DNA of 64,000 bases, taken from assembly GCF_963924675.1 (NCBI RefSeq), contig NC_089219.1, forward strand, positions 149,316,288 through 149,380,287. The letters run 5' to 3'. Below are positions 1-11,330 of the stretch, piece after piece; positions within the stretch are counted from its first letter, which is position 1, and each line of letters starts with the position of its first letter. The notes under the pieces are model-generated. The model was not told where the DNA came from. It was given only the letters and a program-made list of their open reading frames with translations, and ran no database searches. This DNA is from Phocoena phocoena (lineage: Eukaryota; Chordata; Mammalia; Artiodactyla; Phocoenidae). Both the position numbers and the translations under genes were made by a program.

Positions 1-317
1 CACACAAAGGTCTAAGAAGTGGAGATGTGGAGAGTCTGTTGGTTTGGAAATGAGAGGTCCCTGGTGAGATTTGTGAGAAGTAAGATGGGGTGGGAGTCTG
101 AGGAATGAAGGAGTGGGTGAGCAAGTGGAAAGAGAAGGTGGAGGATTCTTCCTGGAATGTGGCAGTGAAGGAAATACAGAGAAGAGGGCATGGAGAGAGA
201 TGCAAGACCATACTGCTGTTGCTTCTGCCTTTTGTTTATTTGCTTTTAAGAGCTGAGGCACATAAGAATTTTTGTAGGCGTTGGGAACTGTACCAGAAGA
301 TAGGAAATTTTTAAAAA
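1..317. other. Non-coding sequence, nothing recognised
   Basis: Purine-rich sequence before the first repeat. A 69-codon open frame at 105-314 has no recognisable family and no splice or promoter context, so I treat it as chance. Confidence 0.5.
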
Positions 318-319
318 TA

Positions 320-666
320 CAGTTGGCCCCTGAATCCACAGGTTCTGCATCTGTGGATTCGACCAACGGTAGATCAAAAATATGTTCCAAAAAAATTCCA
401 GAAAGTTCCAAAAAGCACAACTTGAATTTCCTGTGCACAGGAAACTACTTACATAGCATTTACACTGTTTTTACAACTATTTACATAGCATTTATGTTGT
501 ATTAGGTACTAGAAGTAATCTAGAAATGATTCAAAATATATGAGAAGATGCTTGTAGGTTATATGCAAATACGATGCCATTTTTTATAAGGGACTTGAGC
601 ATCCTCAGATTTTGATATTCTTGGAGTTTCTGGGACCAGTCCCCCATGGATACTGTGGGAGGACTG
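320..666 (-). mobile_element. MER2: MER2 (TcMar-Tigger non-autonomous DNA transposon)
   Basis: Seen: the segment opens with 'cagttggcccctgaatcc' and closes with 'ggatactgtgggaggactg', imperfect terminal inverted repeats. A TA dinucleotide sits immediately outside both ends (318-319 and 667-668), the target duplication expected of Tc1/mariner elements. Internal 'gcaaatac..cattttttataagggacttgagcatcc' matches the MER2 consensus as I know it, in reverse orientation. It is an ancient, non-coding relic; an open frame at 281-505 is a by-product. Confidence 0.85.
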
Positions 667-739
667 TATACAAGTGGGAGAAGAAAAACAGTGGAACAAG
701 TGTCAACACTCTCAGTATATATTTCTTACAGTGCTCTGA

Positions 740-935
740 TTAATAATTCAGGCTCTAGAACACATTTCTTGAAGTCAAATCCTGGGGCCACCATTCACTA
801 GCTATAGGGCTTTGAACCCATTACCTCTCTGTGTTTCTGTTTGCTGATCTACTAAATGGAGATAACAATAAGACCTACCCCAAAGTATTAGTGAGAAAAT
901 AAAATCAGTTAAAGTACATAAAGTGCATTAAACAG
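740..935 (+). repeat. MIR: MIR SINE
   Basis: The order of landmarks is that of MIR: 'caaatcctggggccaccattcactagct', 'ctctctgtgtttctgtttgctgatct', 'aaatggagataacaataa', then the 'cataaagtgcattaaacag' tail region. It is diverged, as expected of a mammal-wide SINE. Confidence 0.75.
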
Positions 936-1210
936 TTCCCAATATCCATAGATACTAAATGGATTGAGATTATATCTATATTTTTTTTACTGTATTTATC
1001 CATGGAAGCATTTATCACAATTTTAATTTACTAAATAATCATATAATTAATTATTTAACTCCTGACACTTCCAATTGAACGTAAGATCCCTGAGGGCCCG
1101 GGGCAGTGATTTCCTTCCTCATTATGTTCTGAGGGACCAGCAGGAACCAAGCCATCAAGGAATATATGTAGCGTCAATTGAATTTATTTGACCAAAAATA
1201 CTGAGGGGGA

Positions 1211-1496
1211 GGTTTCCCTGGTGGCGCAGTGGTTGAGAGTCTGCCTGCTAATGCAGGGGACAAGGGTTCGAGCCCTGGTCTGGGAAGATCCCACATGCCA
1301 AGGAGCAACTGGGCCCGTGAGCCACAACTACTGAGCCTGTGCATCCGGAGCCTGTGCTCCACAACAAGAGAGGCTGCAATAGCGAGAGGCCCACACACTG
1401 CGATGAAGAGTGGCCCCCACTTGCCACAACTAGAGAAAGCCCTCGCACAGAAACGAAGACCCAACACAGCCAAAAATAAATAAATTAATTTTAAAA
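1211..1496 (+). mobile_element. CHR-type tRNA-derived SINE, long form
   Basis: The head 'ggtttccctggtggcgcagtgg' holds the tRNA-like A box, and 'ggttcgagccc' at 1265-1275 is the B box, so this descends from a tRNA and would use an internal Pol III promoter. Unlike the shorter copies in this window, the body continues past 'gagaggcccacacactgcg' through 'gaagagtggcccccacttg' to an 'aaaaataaataaatt' tail. It is flanked by a 17-bp direct duplication, 'aaaaatactgaggggga', at 1194-1210 and 1497-1513. The intact duplication marks a relatively recent retroposition. Open frames of 66-99 codons over it are SINE-derived and not genes. Confidence 0.9.
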
Positions 1497-1513
1497 AAAA
1501 ATACTGAGGGGGA

Positions 1514-1827
1514 TAGAAAGAGAGCCATTGATAAGATATACCAGGAGGTCTAGACTAAAAAGAAAGTGAAGTTTGAAGGGAGCTTGGTGACTTTGGAGAA
1601 GAGTTTAGAGAAAGCAAAAGAGGAAGTAAGTTCAAATAACAAGAGATTTTGTCAGAGGTCGGCAAGTGTTTGAAGTTTAGTGCCCCATTCAAAAAAAAAG
1701 ATAGAAAATAAAGGAGCGTGAGATAGGCTGTTAAGGTATATTCACACTCTTATTAACACATCCCTCTGGAGTGGTGAGGAGAAGGGTCTTTGGCAGGTTT
1801 CTATTCCCACTCCTCCCTACCTCTGTA
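1514..1827. other. Single-copy-like non-coding sequence
   Basis: AG-rich sequence with one A9 run near 1692. No repeat or gene recognised. Confidence 0.5.
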
Positions 1828-1985
1828 AGGGCGGGAAAGTGCCTCAATTACTTCAGTTCTAAAATGAGGAAGATAATACCTTCTTGTCAAGTTTTGATGA
1901 ATAAACAAAAATATGGATATAAAGCACATGGCATGTAGTAGGTATTCAATAAGTATAGCTGCTCTTACAGTAATAATGATTATTC
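1828..1985 (+). repeat. MIR: MIR SINE (3' half)
   Basis: Landmarks in MIR order: 'gtgcctcaattacttcagttctaaaatgagg', 'agataatacc', 'aaagcacatggcatgtagtag', 'tattcaataagta'. The 5' tRNA-related part is missing. Confidence 0.75.
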
Positions 1986-2384
1986 AGGCAGCATAGTTGT
2001 ATTCCTGAGTGATTGCATACAAATCAGTCCATACTTGAAATGCACTGCTGTGTTTGCTTGATAAAAGAATCTTATGTTGAAGCCTTTTGTAAAACATAAA
2101 ATCACTTTGTGGTATAGTGACCCCCCCCCATTAATTTATTGGTGTAGTTCTTTTATGAATGCTGGAGTATGATAATGCATAATAATGGGTCTGTACTGTT
2201 GGCACCTAAGGACAAAATTATACACCTGTCACACAGGTCCAGGTCCCTCATGGGGTAGTTACCAGGAGAAGAGTCCTCATGCTCAGTCTAGAGACTGGAA
2301 CTGAGGAGAGGAACTTGTAAGACAATAGTACAGTCTTTTCTCAGGTTTGACCATGAAGGTGTTACCATGTTTAAGAAAGATGTC
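1986..2384. other. Non-coding sequence with a C9 run
   Basis: Holds a homopolymer of nine C at 2121-2129. Otherwise nothing recognised. Confidence 0.5.
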
Positions 2385-2605
2385 TTGGGTCATGCATTAC
2401 AAAATTTGCGTTCAAATCTTGACTCCACCACTTGAGTGGCCTTGAACTAGTTACTTAATCTGTTTGAGCCTTGGTTTCTTCACCTGAATAATGGGTTTAA
2501 TAATGCACATCACATAGGATAGTTGGAAAGAGAAAATAAAATAATGTGTGTAAACCTATTTACAAAGAGCCTGGCACATATTAGAGGTTTATAAAAGGCA
2601 GGTAT
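2385..2605 (+). repeat. MIR: MIR SINE
   Basis: 'gcgttcaaatcttgactccaccactt', 'cttgaactagttacttaatctg', 'gagccttggtttcttcacctg', 'aataatgggtttaataatgc' and 'agcctggcacatattagaggt' follow the MIR consensus along its length. Confidence 0.8.
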
Positions 2606-4094
2606 TTCATTCTCATCCTTCAGCAAATCCCCCCCACCCATGCAGATGCAGATTAAGACGTGAAGAATAAGAATTCTAGGCAAAGGGCTATCTGAGGTTT
2701 TCAAGGGCTTTGGTGCTAGAGGATAAAAGCCAAAGCCCTCATGCAGGATAAAGTAGCATCAGGTACCCATAGAGGACAGAGCCAGGATATTTAAAATGTC
2801 TTGTATTTCCCAAGCTTCTTTCACTCTTGTTCTCTCTTAGTCTCTAGTAAAGCCTTTCTGAAGGTCCATCTTGCCTGTAAGGAGGTAGGGGCTCCAGTGA
2901 AGGCATTTGGGGTCATTTTGGACCAAATAAGACCAAGCCAGCCACGTAAGCCAACGTCTGGGAGATCCCAAAGCAAGAAAACCCTAAGCACAGCTGGGTG
3001 GGTAGCACTTGGCCTGTGGCCCCTCCCACATGAAGATTCATACTCAAGTGCTAATCTTCATGGGTTGAGGTTTGAATTCATAAGGACTTTTCTACTTACA
3101 TCTCTCCAGTTAGCATCTGAATAAATTTAACCTTTTCATAGAGATGGTTTACTTAGGACACACCTGAATCTGCCAAGGCCTCCTTGTTTCATCACTGAAT
3201 CAAAAATTAGAAAAAAGCATCAAGGCCATTATTTACAGAAGGGCATGGCAGGTGATAAAAGTCTCCCTGAAGTCCCCTCAGCTCTCCTCCTCCCTCCCAG
3301 CTCCTGTAGATTTGGCAGCTAATATTAAAAATGCAGCCAGATGTCCAGCCCCTGCAGCCCTGGGAGGTGGGGGTTGTCTCAGTGCTCATCAGCCAGTCCT
3401 TTTCTGGGACTACCTCTCCAAAGCCTACCAGAGCAACCTTTCAATCACTGGAAGACAGCCCAGCCAAAGCCTCAGGCAATACATTCTTGCCCTGGCCCCA
3501 GCCTCCCCTGCCCTACTCCCCAGGTTTAATTTCATCTTCATCAGAAGTACAGAGAAGGACATTTTTAGCAGATCAAAGGGACATAGTGAGCATGAAAGAA
3601 ACACAGTCACAGGCCAGGAGCAGGTGATATGATACCCACACAGAAAGACTAGCTGCTTTCGGGAATGCTTTGGGGGCTAGGAAACAGCGTGGCCAGAAAC
3701 CAGCTTTGGGAGATGCAAAAATCTGCAAACAAGACTCAGTGCAGTGTGGAGCTTGGAGCAATGTCAACCTGAGTGAGTTGGTTCCACAGAAAAGAGCCAT
3801 TTCAGGGAGTGCTGAGTTCATCAGCCCCATAAACCACCTATCCTGCTCTTCCCCCCACCCCTACCTGGGTGCAGTACACTTCCCAGAATCAAGAGAAGTC
3901 TAAGTCATTGTTCCATTATCTGCATACCTCAGAGGTATACAGTATAATTGAAAAATATGACTATTAAAATGAGTGAACAATATTAACTTATTATTCAGAA
4001 ATGCAGCCATCCAGAACACAGCCATAAGCAAAGAAGAACTCTGTCAAAAAAATCCCTGCCCAAAACAAAGGAGGATTCTGGGCTGTTGGCAATT
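2606..4094. other. 1.5 kb without recognised gene or repeat
   Basis: Several open frames of 60-126 codons lie on both strands (for example 2801-3124 and 3252-3632). They overlap one another, have no family resemblance I can name, and are not bounded by convincing splice sites. The stretch at 3480-3540 is C-rich. I infer non-coding DNA. Confidence 0.5.
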
Positions 4095-4212
4095 ATCTAC
4101 AACTTGATTTAAGTGGTGGTTGCATGGATATTTACTTTATGAAAATTCATGGAGCTATGCACCTATGATTTGTGGGCTTAGCTCTATGTTATACCTCAAT
4201 TTTTAAAAAAAA
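4095..4212 (+). mobile_element. L1: Ancient L1 3' end (L1M-type)
   Basis: 'ggttgcatggatatttactttatgaaaattcatggagct' followed by 'cacctatgatttgtgggctta' and 'atgttatacctcaattttta' is the 3' terminus of old mammalian L1 families. Only about 120 bp survive, with no recognisable target duplication. Confidence 0.65.
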
Positions 4213-4461
4213 ATTTACAGAAAAGTTCCTGCCCTAGAATTACAAAATTTTATATATAAGCAAAATTCCTTTGCCATCCCTCAAATCTATTTATTCTTGC
4301 TCTAGAAAAGCTTCACAACAAAGTTAATTACATAATTTTGTGGCCCTCAATAGTTATCATAAAATGGAAGTGATTGAATGTAGGGAGGGGGCAGTGCTAG
4401 GTTCTACTAGTCTCAGGTACATGGATAATGAGAAAAGTCTGGCATAAAAAAAGGAGGTAGA

Positions 4462-4680
4462 GGGCTTCCCTGGTGGCTCAGTGGTTGAGAGTCTGCCTGC
4501 CGATGCAGGGGACATGGGTTCGTGCCCCGGTATGGGAAGATCCCATATGCCATGGAGCAGCTAGGGCCATGAGCCATGGTCACTGAGCCTGCACGTCTGG
4601 AGCCTGTGCTCCGCAACGGGAGAGGCCACAACAGTGAGAGGCCCGCGTACCACAAAAACAAACAAACAAACAAAAAAACA
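4462..4680 (+). mobile_element. CHR-type SINE at the 5' edge of an L1
   Basis: Head 'gggcttccctggtggctcagtgg', B box 'ggttcgtgccc', body 'ctccgcaacgggagaggcc' and 'agtgagaggcccgcgtac', then a (caaa)n tail. The tail runs directly into L1 ORF2-type sequence at about 4683, while the left flank is not L1, so the SINE sits exactly at the L1 truncation point. I cannot find a matching target duplication on the two sides. Confidence 0.85.
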
Positions 4681-5476
4681 ACAATGGGTCAATGAAGAAA
4701 TCTAATAGGAAATCAAAAAATACCTAGAGACAAATGACAATAGAAACACAATTTTCCAAAATCTATGGGGTGCAGGAAAAGTAGTTCTAAGAGGAAAGTT
4801 TATAGTGATATAGGCCTACTTCTAGAAACAAAAAAAATCTCAAATAAGCAACATTACCTACCATCTAAAGGATTTAGAGAGATGAAAACAAAGTTCAGTC
4901 AACAGAAAGAAGGAAATAATAAGGATCAGAGAGGAAATAAAGTACAGACCAAAAAAATAAAACAATAGAAAAGATCAATGAAACCAAGAGCTGGTTTTTT
5001 GAAAAGATAAGCAAAATTGATAAGCCTTTAGCCAGGCTCATCAAGAAAAAATACAGAGGACAAAAATAAACAAAATAAGAAATGAAAGAGGAGAAATAAC
5101 AACTACTGCCACAGAGACATGAAAAATTATAAGAATACTACAAATAGTTATATGCCAACAAATTGGACAACCTAGAAGAAATGGTTGTTTTAGAAACATA
5201 CAAACTTACGACACTGAATCACTAGTAGTGAAACTGAATTTGTAATTAAAAAAAAAAAAGAAAACACCCAGCAAACAAAAGTCCAAGACCAGACAGCTTC
5301 ACAGGGGAATTCTGCCAAACATACAAAGAAGAGCTATTACTCATCCTCCTCAAAGTACTCCAAAAATTGAGTAGGATATAACACTTCTACATTCATTCTA
5401 TGAGACCACCATTACCCTGATACCAAAACCAGACAATGACCATACAAAAAAAGAAAATTACAGTCCAATATATCTT

Positions 5477-5980
5477 ATGAATACACATGCAAAAATCCTT
5501 AACAAAATATCATCAAACCAAATTCAACAATATATAAAAAAGATCATACATCATGATCATGTAGGATTTACTCCATGGATTCAAGGATGTTTCAATCTTT
5601 GCAAATTAATCAATGTGATACACCACATTAACAAAAGGAAAGATAACAATCACATGATCATCTCAATAGATGCAAAAAAAGCATTTGACAAAACTCAACA
5701 TCCATTCATGATAAAAAGTTTCATTAAAGTTGTTATAAAGGAAACATATCTCAACATAATAGAGGCAATACATGACAAACCCACATCTAATATCATACTC
5801 TATGGTGAAAAGTTAAAAACCTTTCCTCTAAATTCAGGAACAAGACAAGGATGTCCACTTTTGCCACTTGTATTTAACATAGTATTGGAAGTCCTAGCCA
5901 CAGCAATCAGAAAATAAAATGAAATAAAAGTCACCCAAACTGGAAGGAAAGAAGTAAAATGGTCAATATTTGCAGATGGC
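5477..5980 (+). pseudogene. L1 ORF2 reverse transcriptase remnant, inactivated
   Basis: An open stretch of 146 codons (5477-5917) encodes RT palm sequence. Motif A reads [16 protein letters not shown], with its catalytic Asp codon at 5669-5671, and the GTRQGCPL motif follows. The frame then meets TAA at 5915-5917, where the L1 family has a Glu codon. Past the stop, in the same frame, the catalytic F-A-D-D box reads F-A-D-G (codons 5969-5980), so the second box aspartate is lost. Both lesions are visible in the sequence; together they mean no RT activity. Farther on, the C-terminal cysteine motif has also lost its second Cys (C-W-Q-G-F near 7.47 kb). Confidence 0.85.
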
Positions 5981-6287
5981 ATGATGCCATATGTAGAAAA
6001 CCCTAAAGTCTCCACTAAAAATCTATTAGAGCTAATAAATGAATTCAGTAAAGTTTCAGAATACACAATTAATATACAGAAATCTGTTGCTTTTCTGTAT
6101 ACTAATAATAAACTATCATAAAGAGAAATTAAGAAAACAGTCCTATTTTTAAAATGTATCAAAAAGAATGAAATGCTTAGGAATAAATTTAACCAAGGAG
6201 ACGAAAGATCTATACTCTGAAAACTATAAAACATTGATGAAGGAAATCAAAGATAATAAAAACAAATGGGAAGATATCCCATGATCT

Positions 6288-6495
6288 GGGCTTCCCTGGT
6301 GGCGCAGTGATTGAGAGTCCACCTGCCAATGCAGGGGACACAGGTTCGTGCCCTGATCCAGGAAGATCCCACGTGCCATGGAGCGGCTGGGCCTGTGAGC
6401 CATGGCTGCTGAGCCTGGGCATCCGGAGCCTGTGCTCCACAACGGGAGAGGCCACAACAGTGAGAGGCCCGCGTACTGCAAAAAGAAAAAAAAAA
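6288..6495 (+). mobile_element. CHR-type SINE nested in the L1
   Basis: Head 'gggcttccctggtggcgcagtg', B box 'ggttcgtgccc' at 6343-6353, body ending 'gagaggcccgcgtactgc', then an A-rich tail. It is flanked by a 17-bp duplication of L1 sequence, 'aagatatcccatgatct', at 6271-6287 and 6496-6512, which shows clean target-primed insertion into the L1. Four open frames of 85-103 codons over this SINE are not genes. Confidence 0.93.
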
Positions 6496-8189
6496 AAGAT
6501 ATCCCATGATCTTGGATTCAAAGGATTAATACCCTTAAAATGTCCATACTACCCAAAGCAATCTACAGATTTAATGAAAATCCTATCAAAATACCCATGA
6601 CATTTTTCATAGAACTAGAACAAACAACCCTAACATTTATATGGAATCACAAAAGACCTTGAATTGCCAAAGCAATCTTGAGGAAAGCAAAGGAAAAAAA
6701 CAACAAAGCTGAAGAATCACATTCCCCAACTTCAAATTATACTTCAAAGCTACAGTTAACAAAACAGTATGGTACTGGCACAAAAACAGACACATAGGTC
6801 AATGCAACAGAGTAGAAATAAACCCACATACTTATGGTCAATTAATCTACAACAAGAGTCAAGATTATGAAATGGAGAAAAGATAGTCTTTTCAATAAGT
6901 GGTTCTGGAAAAGTGGACAGCTATATGTAAAAGAATGAAATTGGCACATTTTCTCACACCACATATAAAAATATACTCCAAATGGATTAAAGACCTAAAT
7001 GTAATGCTGGAAACCATAAAACTCCTAGAATAGAACGTAGGCAGAACACTCTTTGACATAAATTATAGTAATATTTTTTTGATATGTCTCCTAAGGCAAA
7101 AGAAGAAGTAAACAAATGAAACTTAATTAAACTTTATAGCTTTTGCACAGCAAAGGAAACCACCCAGAAAACAAAAAGACAGCCTACTCAATGGGAGAAA
7201 ATATTTGCAAATTATATGACCAATAAAGGGTTAATTTCCAAAATATACAAACAGCTCATACAACTCAATATCAAAATAACAAACAACTCAATTAAAAGAT
7301 GGACAGAAGACTTGAGTAGACATTTTTCCACAGAAGATATACATATGGCCAACAGGCACATAAAAAATGTTCAACATAGCTAATCATCAGAGAAATGAAA
7401 ATCAAAACCATAATGAGATATCACCTCACACCTGTCAAAATGACTGTCACCAAGAAGTCTATAAATAACAAATGTTGGCAAGGATTTGGAGAAAAGAGAA
7501 CCCTAGCACACTGTGGAAATGTAAGTTGGTACAGCCACTATGAAAAGCAGTCTGGAGTTTCCTCAACAAACTAAAATAAAACTACCACTGCTGGGTATAT
7601 ACCCAAAGAAAATGAAAACACTAAGTCAAGAAGATACATGAACCCCAATGTTTATAGACGCATTATTCACAATAGCCAAGATATACAAGCAACCTAAGTT
7701 CCATCAACCGATGAATGGATAAAGAAGATGTGCTAGATATATGCAATGGAATATTACTCAGCGATATAAAGAATGAAATTCTGCCATTTGCAACCCTGTG
7801 GATAGACTTAGAAGGTATTATGTTTATTGAAATATGTCAGAGAAAGACAAAACTCTATGTGCCAATTATATGTGGAATCTAAAAAAGCCAAACAAATGTA
7901 TATAACAAAATAGAAATAGACTCACAGATATAGAGAACAGTGGGGATATACCTGCCAGTGAGGAGAGGGAAAGGGAGAGGGGTAAGATGGGGTCTGGAAT
8001 AAGAGATATAAACTACTATGCATAAAATAAACAAGAAACAAGGAGATATTCTACAGCACAAGGAAATATAACCATTATTTTATAATAACTTGAAGTAGAA
8101 TACAATAAATAAAAATATTGAATCACTATGTTGTACACCTGAAAATAATATAATATTGCAAATCAACTCTACTTCAATAATAAAAAAAA

Positions 8190-9365
8190 GCAATTTGGAG
8201 CCAGGTCAAGGAGGGTGATGTATTCAGAAATTTGGAATTTATTTTATATGCAATGAGAAGTCATAAAGATTTTCCAATAGGCAACATATACAATTAAATC
8301 TATGCTTTAGGAAGAGTATTTTAAAAGCAATAGATAAAGATAACTTTGAAAGCCAGATAATAAAGTTAGGGAATCCAGTTAGGAGACAATTTCAACACTC
8401 CAAGTAAGAGAAAATTAGGTCTTGAACCAGGGTAATAAAAAGAAGTTATAATTTGTGGGACTCAATCAACAGATCTTAAAAACTACTGGAGATTGGGGGT
8501 GAAGGAGCAGTTTTGGATGATGAGGACCCTGAGGTTCTAACCCAGGTGACTGACAGAAAAATAAGAGTATGAGCTGCTTTTAAGAAACCTATGAGTTAGG
8601 ATTTGTGCCTGTGTTTCTGAGACCCCTAGAACCTCTAGGTGGCCATGCCTGCCCCATAAGAAGCTGAAATGTTTTATTCTCTGTGGAGAAATGGGCTTAG
8701 ACATATGAAATCAGGGGTTATTTGCCAACTGCAAAGAGAAGATTGTTGGGAACATGGGGGAAGAATCATTTTGATAAAGAATGAAGGAAACAGAAGAATT
8801 TCAGTGACATTTAAGCAGTAGGAGGAAGAACAAAAGTAGGTTAAAGAAAATGAGAAGAAAATAGTCCCAAAAAATAGGCAGAAAACTGAAAAATTCCATG
8901 TGTGAACACCTAGGAACCTTTTGAAGAGTGGGACGTTAGTGTTGTCCAATATTTCAAAGAGGTTGAGAATTTGGAATCACTAAGTGTGCATCATGTTCCA
9001 TAATCTCTATGCTCAGCACACTCTAAGGAGGAGATGTGTGCCATATTTTTTCAATTTTCTTTTTATGCACTATATACTCTTGTAAGATTTTCAAGTTAAA
9101 GTAGTAAGCTTGAGTTAACTTTTAAAATAATTTATAGGCAGAAAATCATAGACTTCTCTAATGGAAAATGAGCTAGTGGAGTGGTTTTCAAACATTTTTT
9201 TCAACTAGATAACTCTTTCTTCAAACCAAACCTTACTCAGAAGTTCAATTTCTAATAGAAAATTTTAATTTAATTTAATTTCTCACTTTTCAAATGGAAG
9301 AGAAGCTGCTCTGATGAAAGGTAATAGAATGGGAGCAGAGTAGTGAATACTCAATCTCCACAATT
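8190..9365. other. Non-coding sequence with a probable ancient repeat
   Basis: At about 8215-8560 the phrases 'tttggaatttattttatatgcaatgagaag', 'gttaggagacaatttcaacactcc' and 'agattgggggtgaagg' resemble a common mammal-wide interspersed repeat whose name I cannot assign. Similar phrases recur near 42.1-42.35 kb. The rest (8560-9365) is AT-rich with no recognised feature; an antisense open frame at 8674-8949 has no family match. Confidence 0.4.
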
Positions 9366-9479
9366 GATCAATAGATAGTAGATAGGTAGATTGATAGGCA
9401 GACAGAGAGAGAGAGAGAGGATAGATAGGTAGGTAGACAGATAGATAGATGATAGATAGATAGATAGATAGAGATAGAT
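9366..9479. repeat. Compound microsatellite (GATA/GACA/GA)
   Basis: Imperfect 'gata' and 'gaca' tetranucleotides surround a (ga) run, with the most regular part at about 9440-9465. This is a polymorphism-prone simple repeat. Confidence 0.9.
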
Positions 9480-9484
9480 TTATT

Positions 9485-9625
9485 TTAACCCCTTCATATT
9501 CCCAATAGATTGTAGTCTCCATGAGAGCAGGGACATTATCTGTCTGGCTTACCACTGTCTTATTAGAGATTAGAATAGTACGTGGCACTTAGCACTAAAC
9601 AAAAACATTAGTGAATAAGTGAATC
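9485..9625 (+). repeat. L2: L2 LINE 3' end
   Basis: 'ttgtagtctccatgagagcagggacattatctgtctggc' followed by 'agtacgtggcacttagcac' is the L2 3' terminal region. It is about 140 bp and diverged. Confidence 0.65.
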
Positions 9626-9659
9626 TGAGCCTCTGAACAGTGGTAGAATAGAGAAGAAA

Positions 9660-10050
9660 TAAAATTTACAGTTGTTGACTGTCTACTATATACAGAATTC
9701 TGGGCTATCTGAAATTATGTGAATTTACCATGTGTAACACCAACTCTGTAAGTACGTATTATTATCCACATTGTATCCATAAGGAAATATCTTCACAAAA
9801 GGCACATAACTTGGCCAATATAGAAATCCATGTTGCTTTGCAACCACCTAGAGGGGTGGGATAGGGAGGATGGGAGGGAGACGCAAGAGGGAGGAGATAT
9901 GGGGTATATGTATATGTATAGCTGATTCACTTTGTTATAAAGCAGAAACTAACACACGATTGCAAAGCAGTTATACTCCAATAAAGATGTTAAAAAAAAA
10001 AGAAAAGAAAGAAATCCAGCCCAGAGGCATTTAGTACCAATATTCAAGAC
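9660..10050 (-). repeat. MIR: MIR SINE split by a short L1
   Basis: Reverse-orientation MIR landmarks: 'actgtctactatatacagaattctgggct', 'gtattattatccacattg', 'ggcacataacttggccaatatagaaatcca', then a weaker continuation after 10018. The L1 tip at 9831-10009 interrupts it. Confidence 0.55.
9831..10009 (+). mobile_element. L1: Very short L1 3' tip, cetartiodactyl type
   Basis: 'cctagaggggtgggatagg', 'gggagggagacgcaagaggg', 'cactttgttataaagcagaaactaac', 'ccaataaagatgtt' and an A-rich tail are the L1 3' UTR end. The 9-bp duplication 'agaaatcca' lies at 9822-9830 and 10010-10018, so this is a genuine, extremely 5'-truncated insertion of about 180 bp. Confidence 0.88.
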
Positions 10051-10326
10051 CTTTCTTCCCTGTACCACCTGTCAGGCCACTCTTCCCATCACATTCATGG
10101 CTAATAACCTGGTCTCTGATAGTTGCTCTGGCACAACTCAAATAAGTTGTCTGACTCTCATTGAGAAGCCATTTATACCAGAGGACAGTGAGCACAACTG
10201 AGAAAGGATAGAGAACGGAACAGCAGCAGTAATAACTCAGTTCTCCTTATTGATGGTGTAGGTGCTTAGGATGAGAATGTAGGTAGGGCTAAATCAATAA
10301 AGAGTAAATTCTGTTCTAATAAAAGG

Positions 10327-10345
10327 CACACACACACACACACAC
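10327..10345. repeat. (CA)n microsatellite
   Basis: About nine and a half uninterrupted CA units. Confidence 0.95.
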
Positions 10346-10439
10346 CATACACTCATGGACCAATGGGGAAATGCTATGAATTCTGTAGACCAAACTCAGC
10401 ATGGAAGTACTTGCAGCAAGATGCCTGTCTTTAACCATT

Positions 10440-11330
10440 GTATCAGTTATCCATGGCTGTTAGAGACTTAAATGAACACCTGTTTATATTACAGTTATAC
10501 TACAGTTCTGTGGATGGGCAATTTTGGGTGGGATCAGGTTGGGGGCTCTGCTAACCGGAGCAAGGCTTGGCTGATATTTGTAAAACTTGTATCTATGGTT
10601 AGCTGCTAGACTGGTATGTATTAGTTCACTAGAGCTGCTATAACAAAGTACCACAGATTGGGTGGCTTCAACAACAGAAATGTGTTTCTTCATAATTCTG
10701 GAAGCTAGAAGTCCAATATCAAAGTATCAGCAGGTTTGATTTCTTCTGAGGCCCTTCTCCTTGGCTTGTAGATGGCCATCTTCTCCCTGTATCTTTTGTG
10801 CACACACATCTGTGTACAAATTTCCTCTTCGTATAAGGACACCAGTCATATAGGATTAGGGCCCAATCTAAATCTGCATTTTAACTCAATTACCTCCTTA
10901 AAGACCTATCTCCAAATACAGTTACAATCTGAGGTTCTGGGGGTTGGGACTTCAACATACAAATTTAGGGTGGAGCACAATTCAGCCCGTAACAGTCAGC
11001 AACCAGCCAGTTAGTCTAAGAAGTTTCAGTTGGCCTTGTTTGTCTCTGTTCCACATGATCTCTCATCCTCCAGAAGGATACCCTGGGTTTGTTCACATAA
11101 CAGTGCTTACAGGCACCCCAAGAGAGAAGGGAAAAAAAGGCAGGGTCTCTCTAGGCTTGAGCTCAAAACCAGAACAACATCATTTCTACCACATTCTATT
11201 GGCCAAAGCAAGTCACAAAACCAGCTCAGATTCAAGGGATAGAAAACTAGGGCCATTTTTACAATCTGTTACAGCCATTCTCCTACCTTCTTACTCCCAC
11301 ACCCCAGGGAAACCCATATAATACAGTTTT
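10440..11330 (-). mobile_element. ERVL-MaLR-like LTR, split by a younger LTR
   Basis: The left part (10440-10616: 'ctgtggatgggcaattttgggtggg', 'atctatggttagctgctagactgg') and the right part (10995-11330: 'gtcagcaaccagccag', 'cacattctattggccaaagcaagtcacaaaaccagctcagattcaa') read as two halves of one old LTR in reverse orientation. The MLT1A-type LTR at 10617-10994 lies between them. The subfamily is not assigned. Open frames at 10944-11321 and 11030-11242 are within this repeat. Confidence 0.5.
10617..10994 (-). mobile_element. MLT1A: MLT1A-type MaLR LTR (solo)
   Basis: On the minus strand it starts 'tgttacgggctgaattgtgc' and ends '..tagtgaactaata', with 'ctggtgtccttata' and 'ggagaagatggccatctac' between, which is the MLT1A/MST layout. 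TG and CA termini are present, but the five bases on each side ('tggta' and 'gtcag') do not match, so the edges or duplications have decayed. Confidence 0.8.

Larger units (their letters stand above)
4683..8189 (+). mobile_element. L1: Old 5'-truncated L1 (ORF2 part plus 3' UTR), interrupted by a SINE
   Basis: From 'gggtcaatgaagaaatc' onward the sequence follows mammalian L1 ORF2 in order: the domain before the reverse transcriptase, the RT palm (about 5.6-6.0 kb), the C-terminal domain (about 6.5-7.8 kb), and then a 3' UTR ending 'acttcaataataaaaaaaa' at 8189. ORF1, the 5' UTR and the endonuclease domain are absent. Many substitutions and stops break the frame, so it cannot move. A SINE at 6288-6495 lies inside it, so the L1 is older than that SINE. 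The 3' UTR ('ttgtacacctgaaa') differs from that of the younger copies at 9.8, 20.4 and 59.8 kb, which supports a different, older subfamily. Confidence 0.9.

Noticed and set aside
1211..1290. tRNA gene, because of A-box and B-box-like sequence in SINE heads here and at 4.46, 6.29, 36.2 and 39.9 kb
   Set aside because: No cloverleaf with matching acceptor stem, and each continues into the SINE body with a tail and target duplications.
5477..5980. Functional reverse transcriptase
   Set aside because: Stop codon at 5915-5917 and F-A-D-G in place of F-A-D-D at 5969-5980.
10612..10999. 5-bp target duplication for the MLT1A-type LTR
   Set aside because: Flanking pentamers are 'tggta' and 'gtcag'; the same failure applies at 22076-22413 and 48539-49132.
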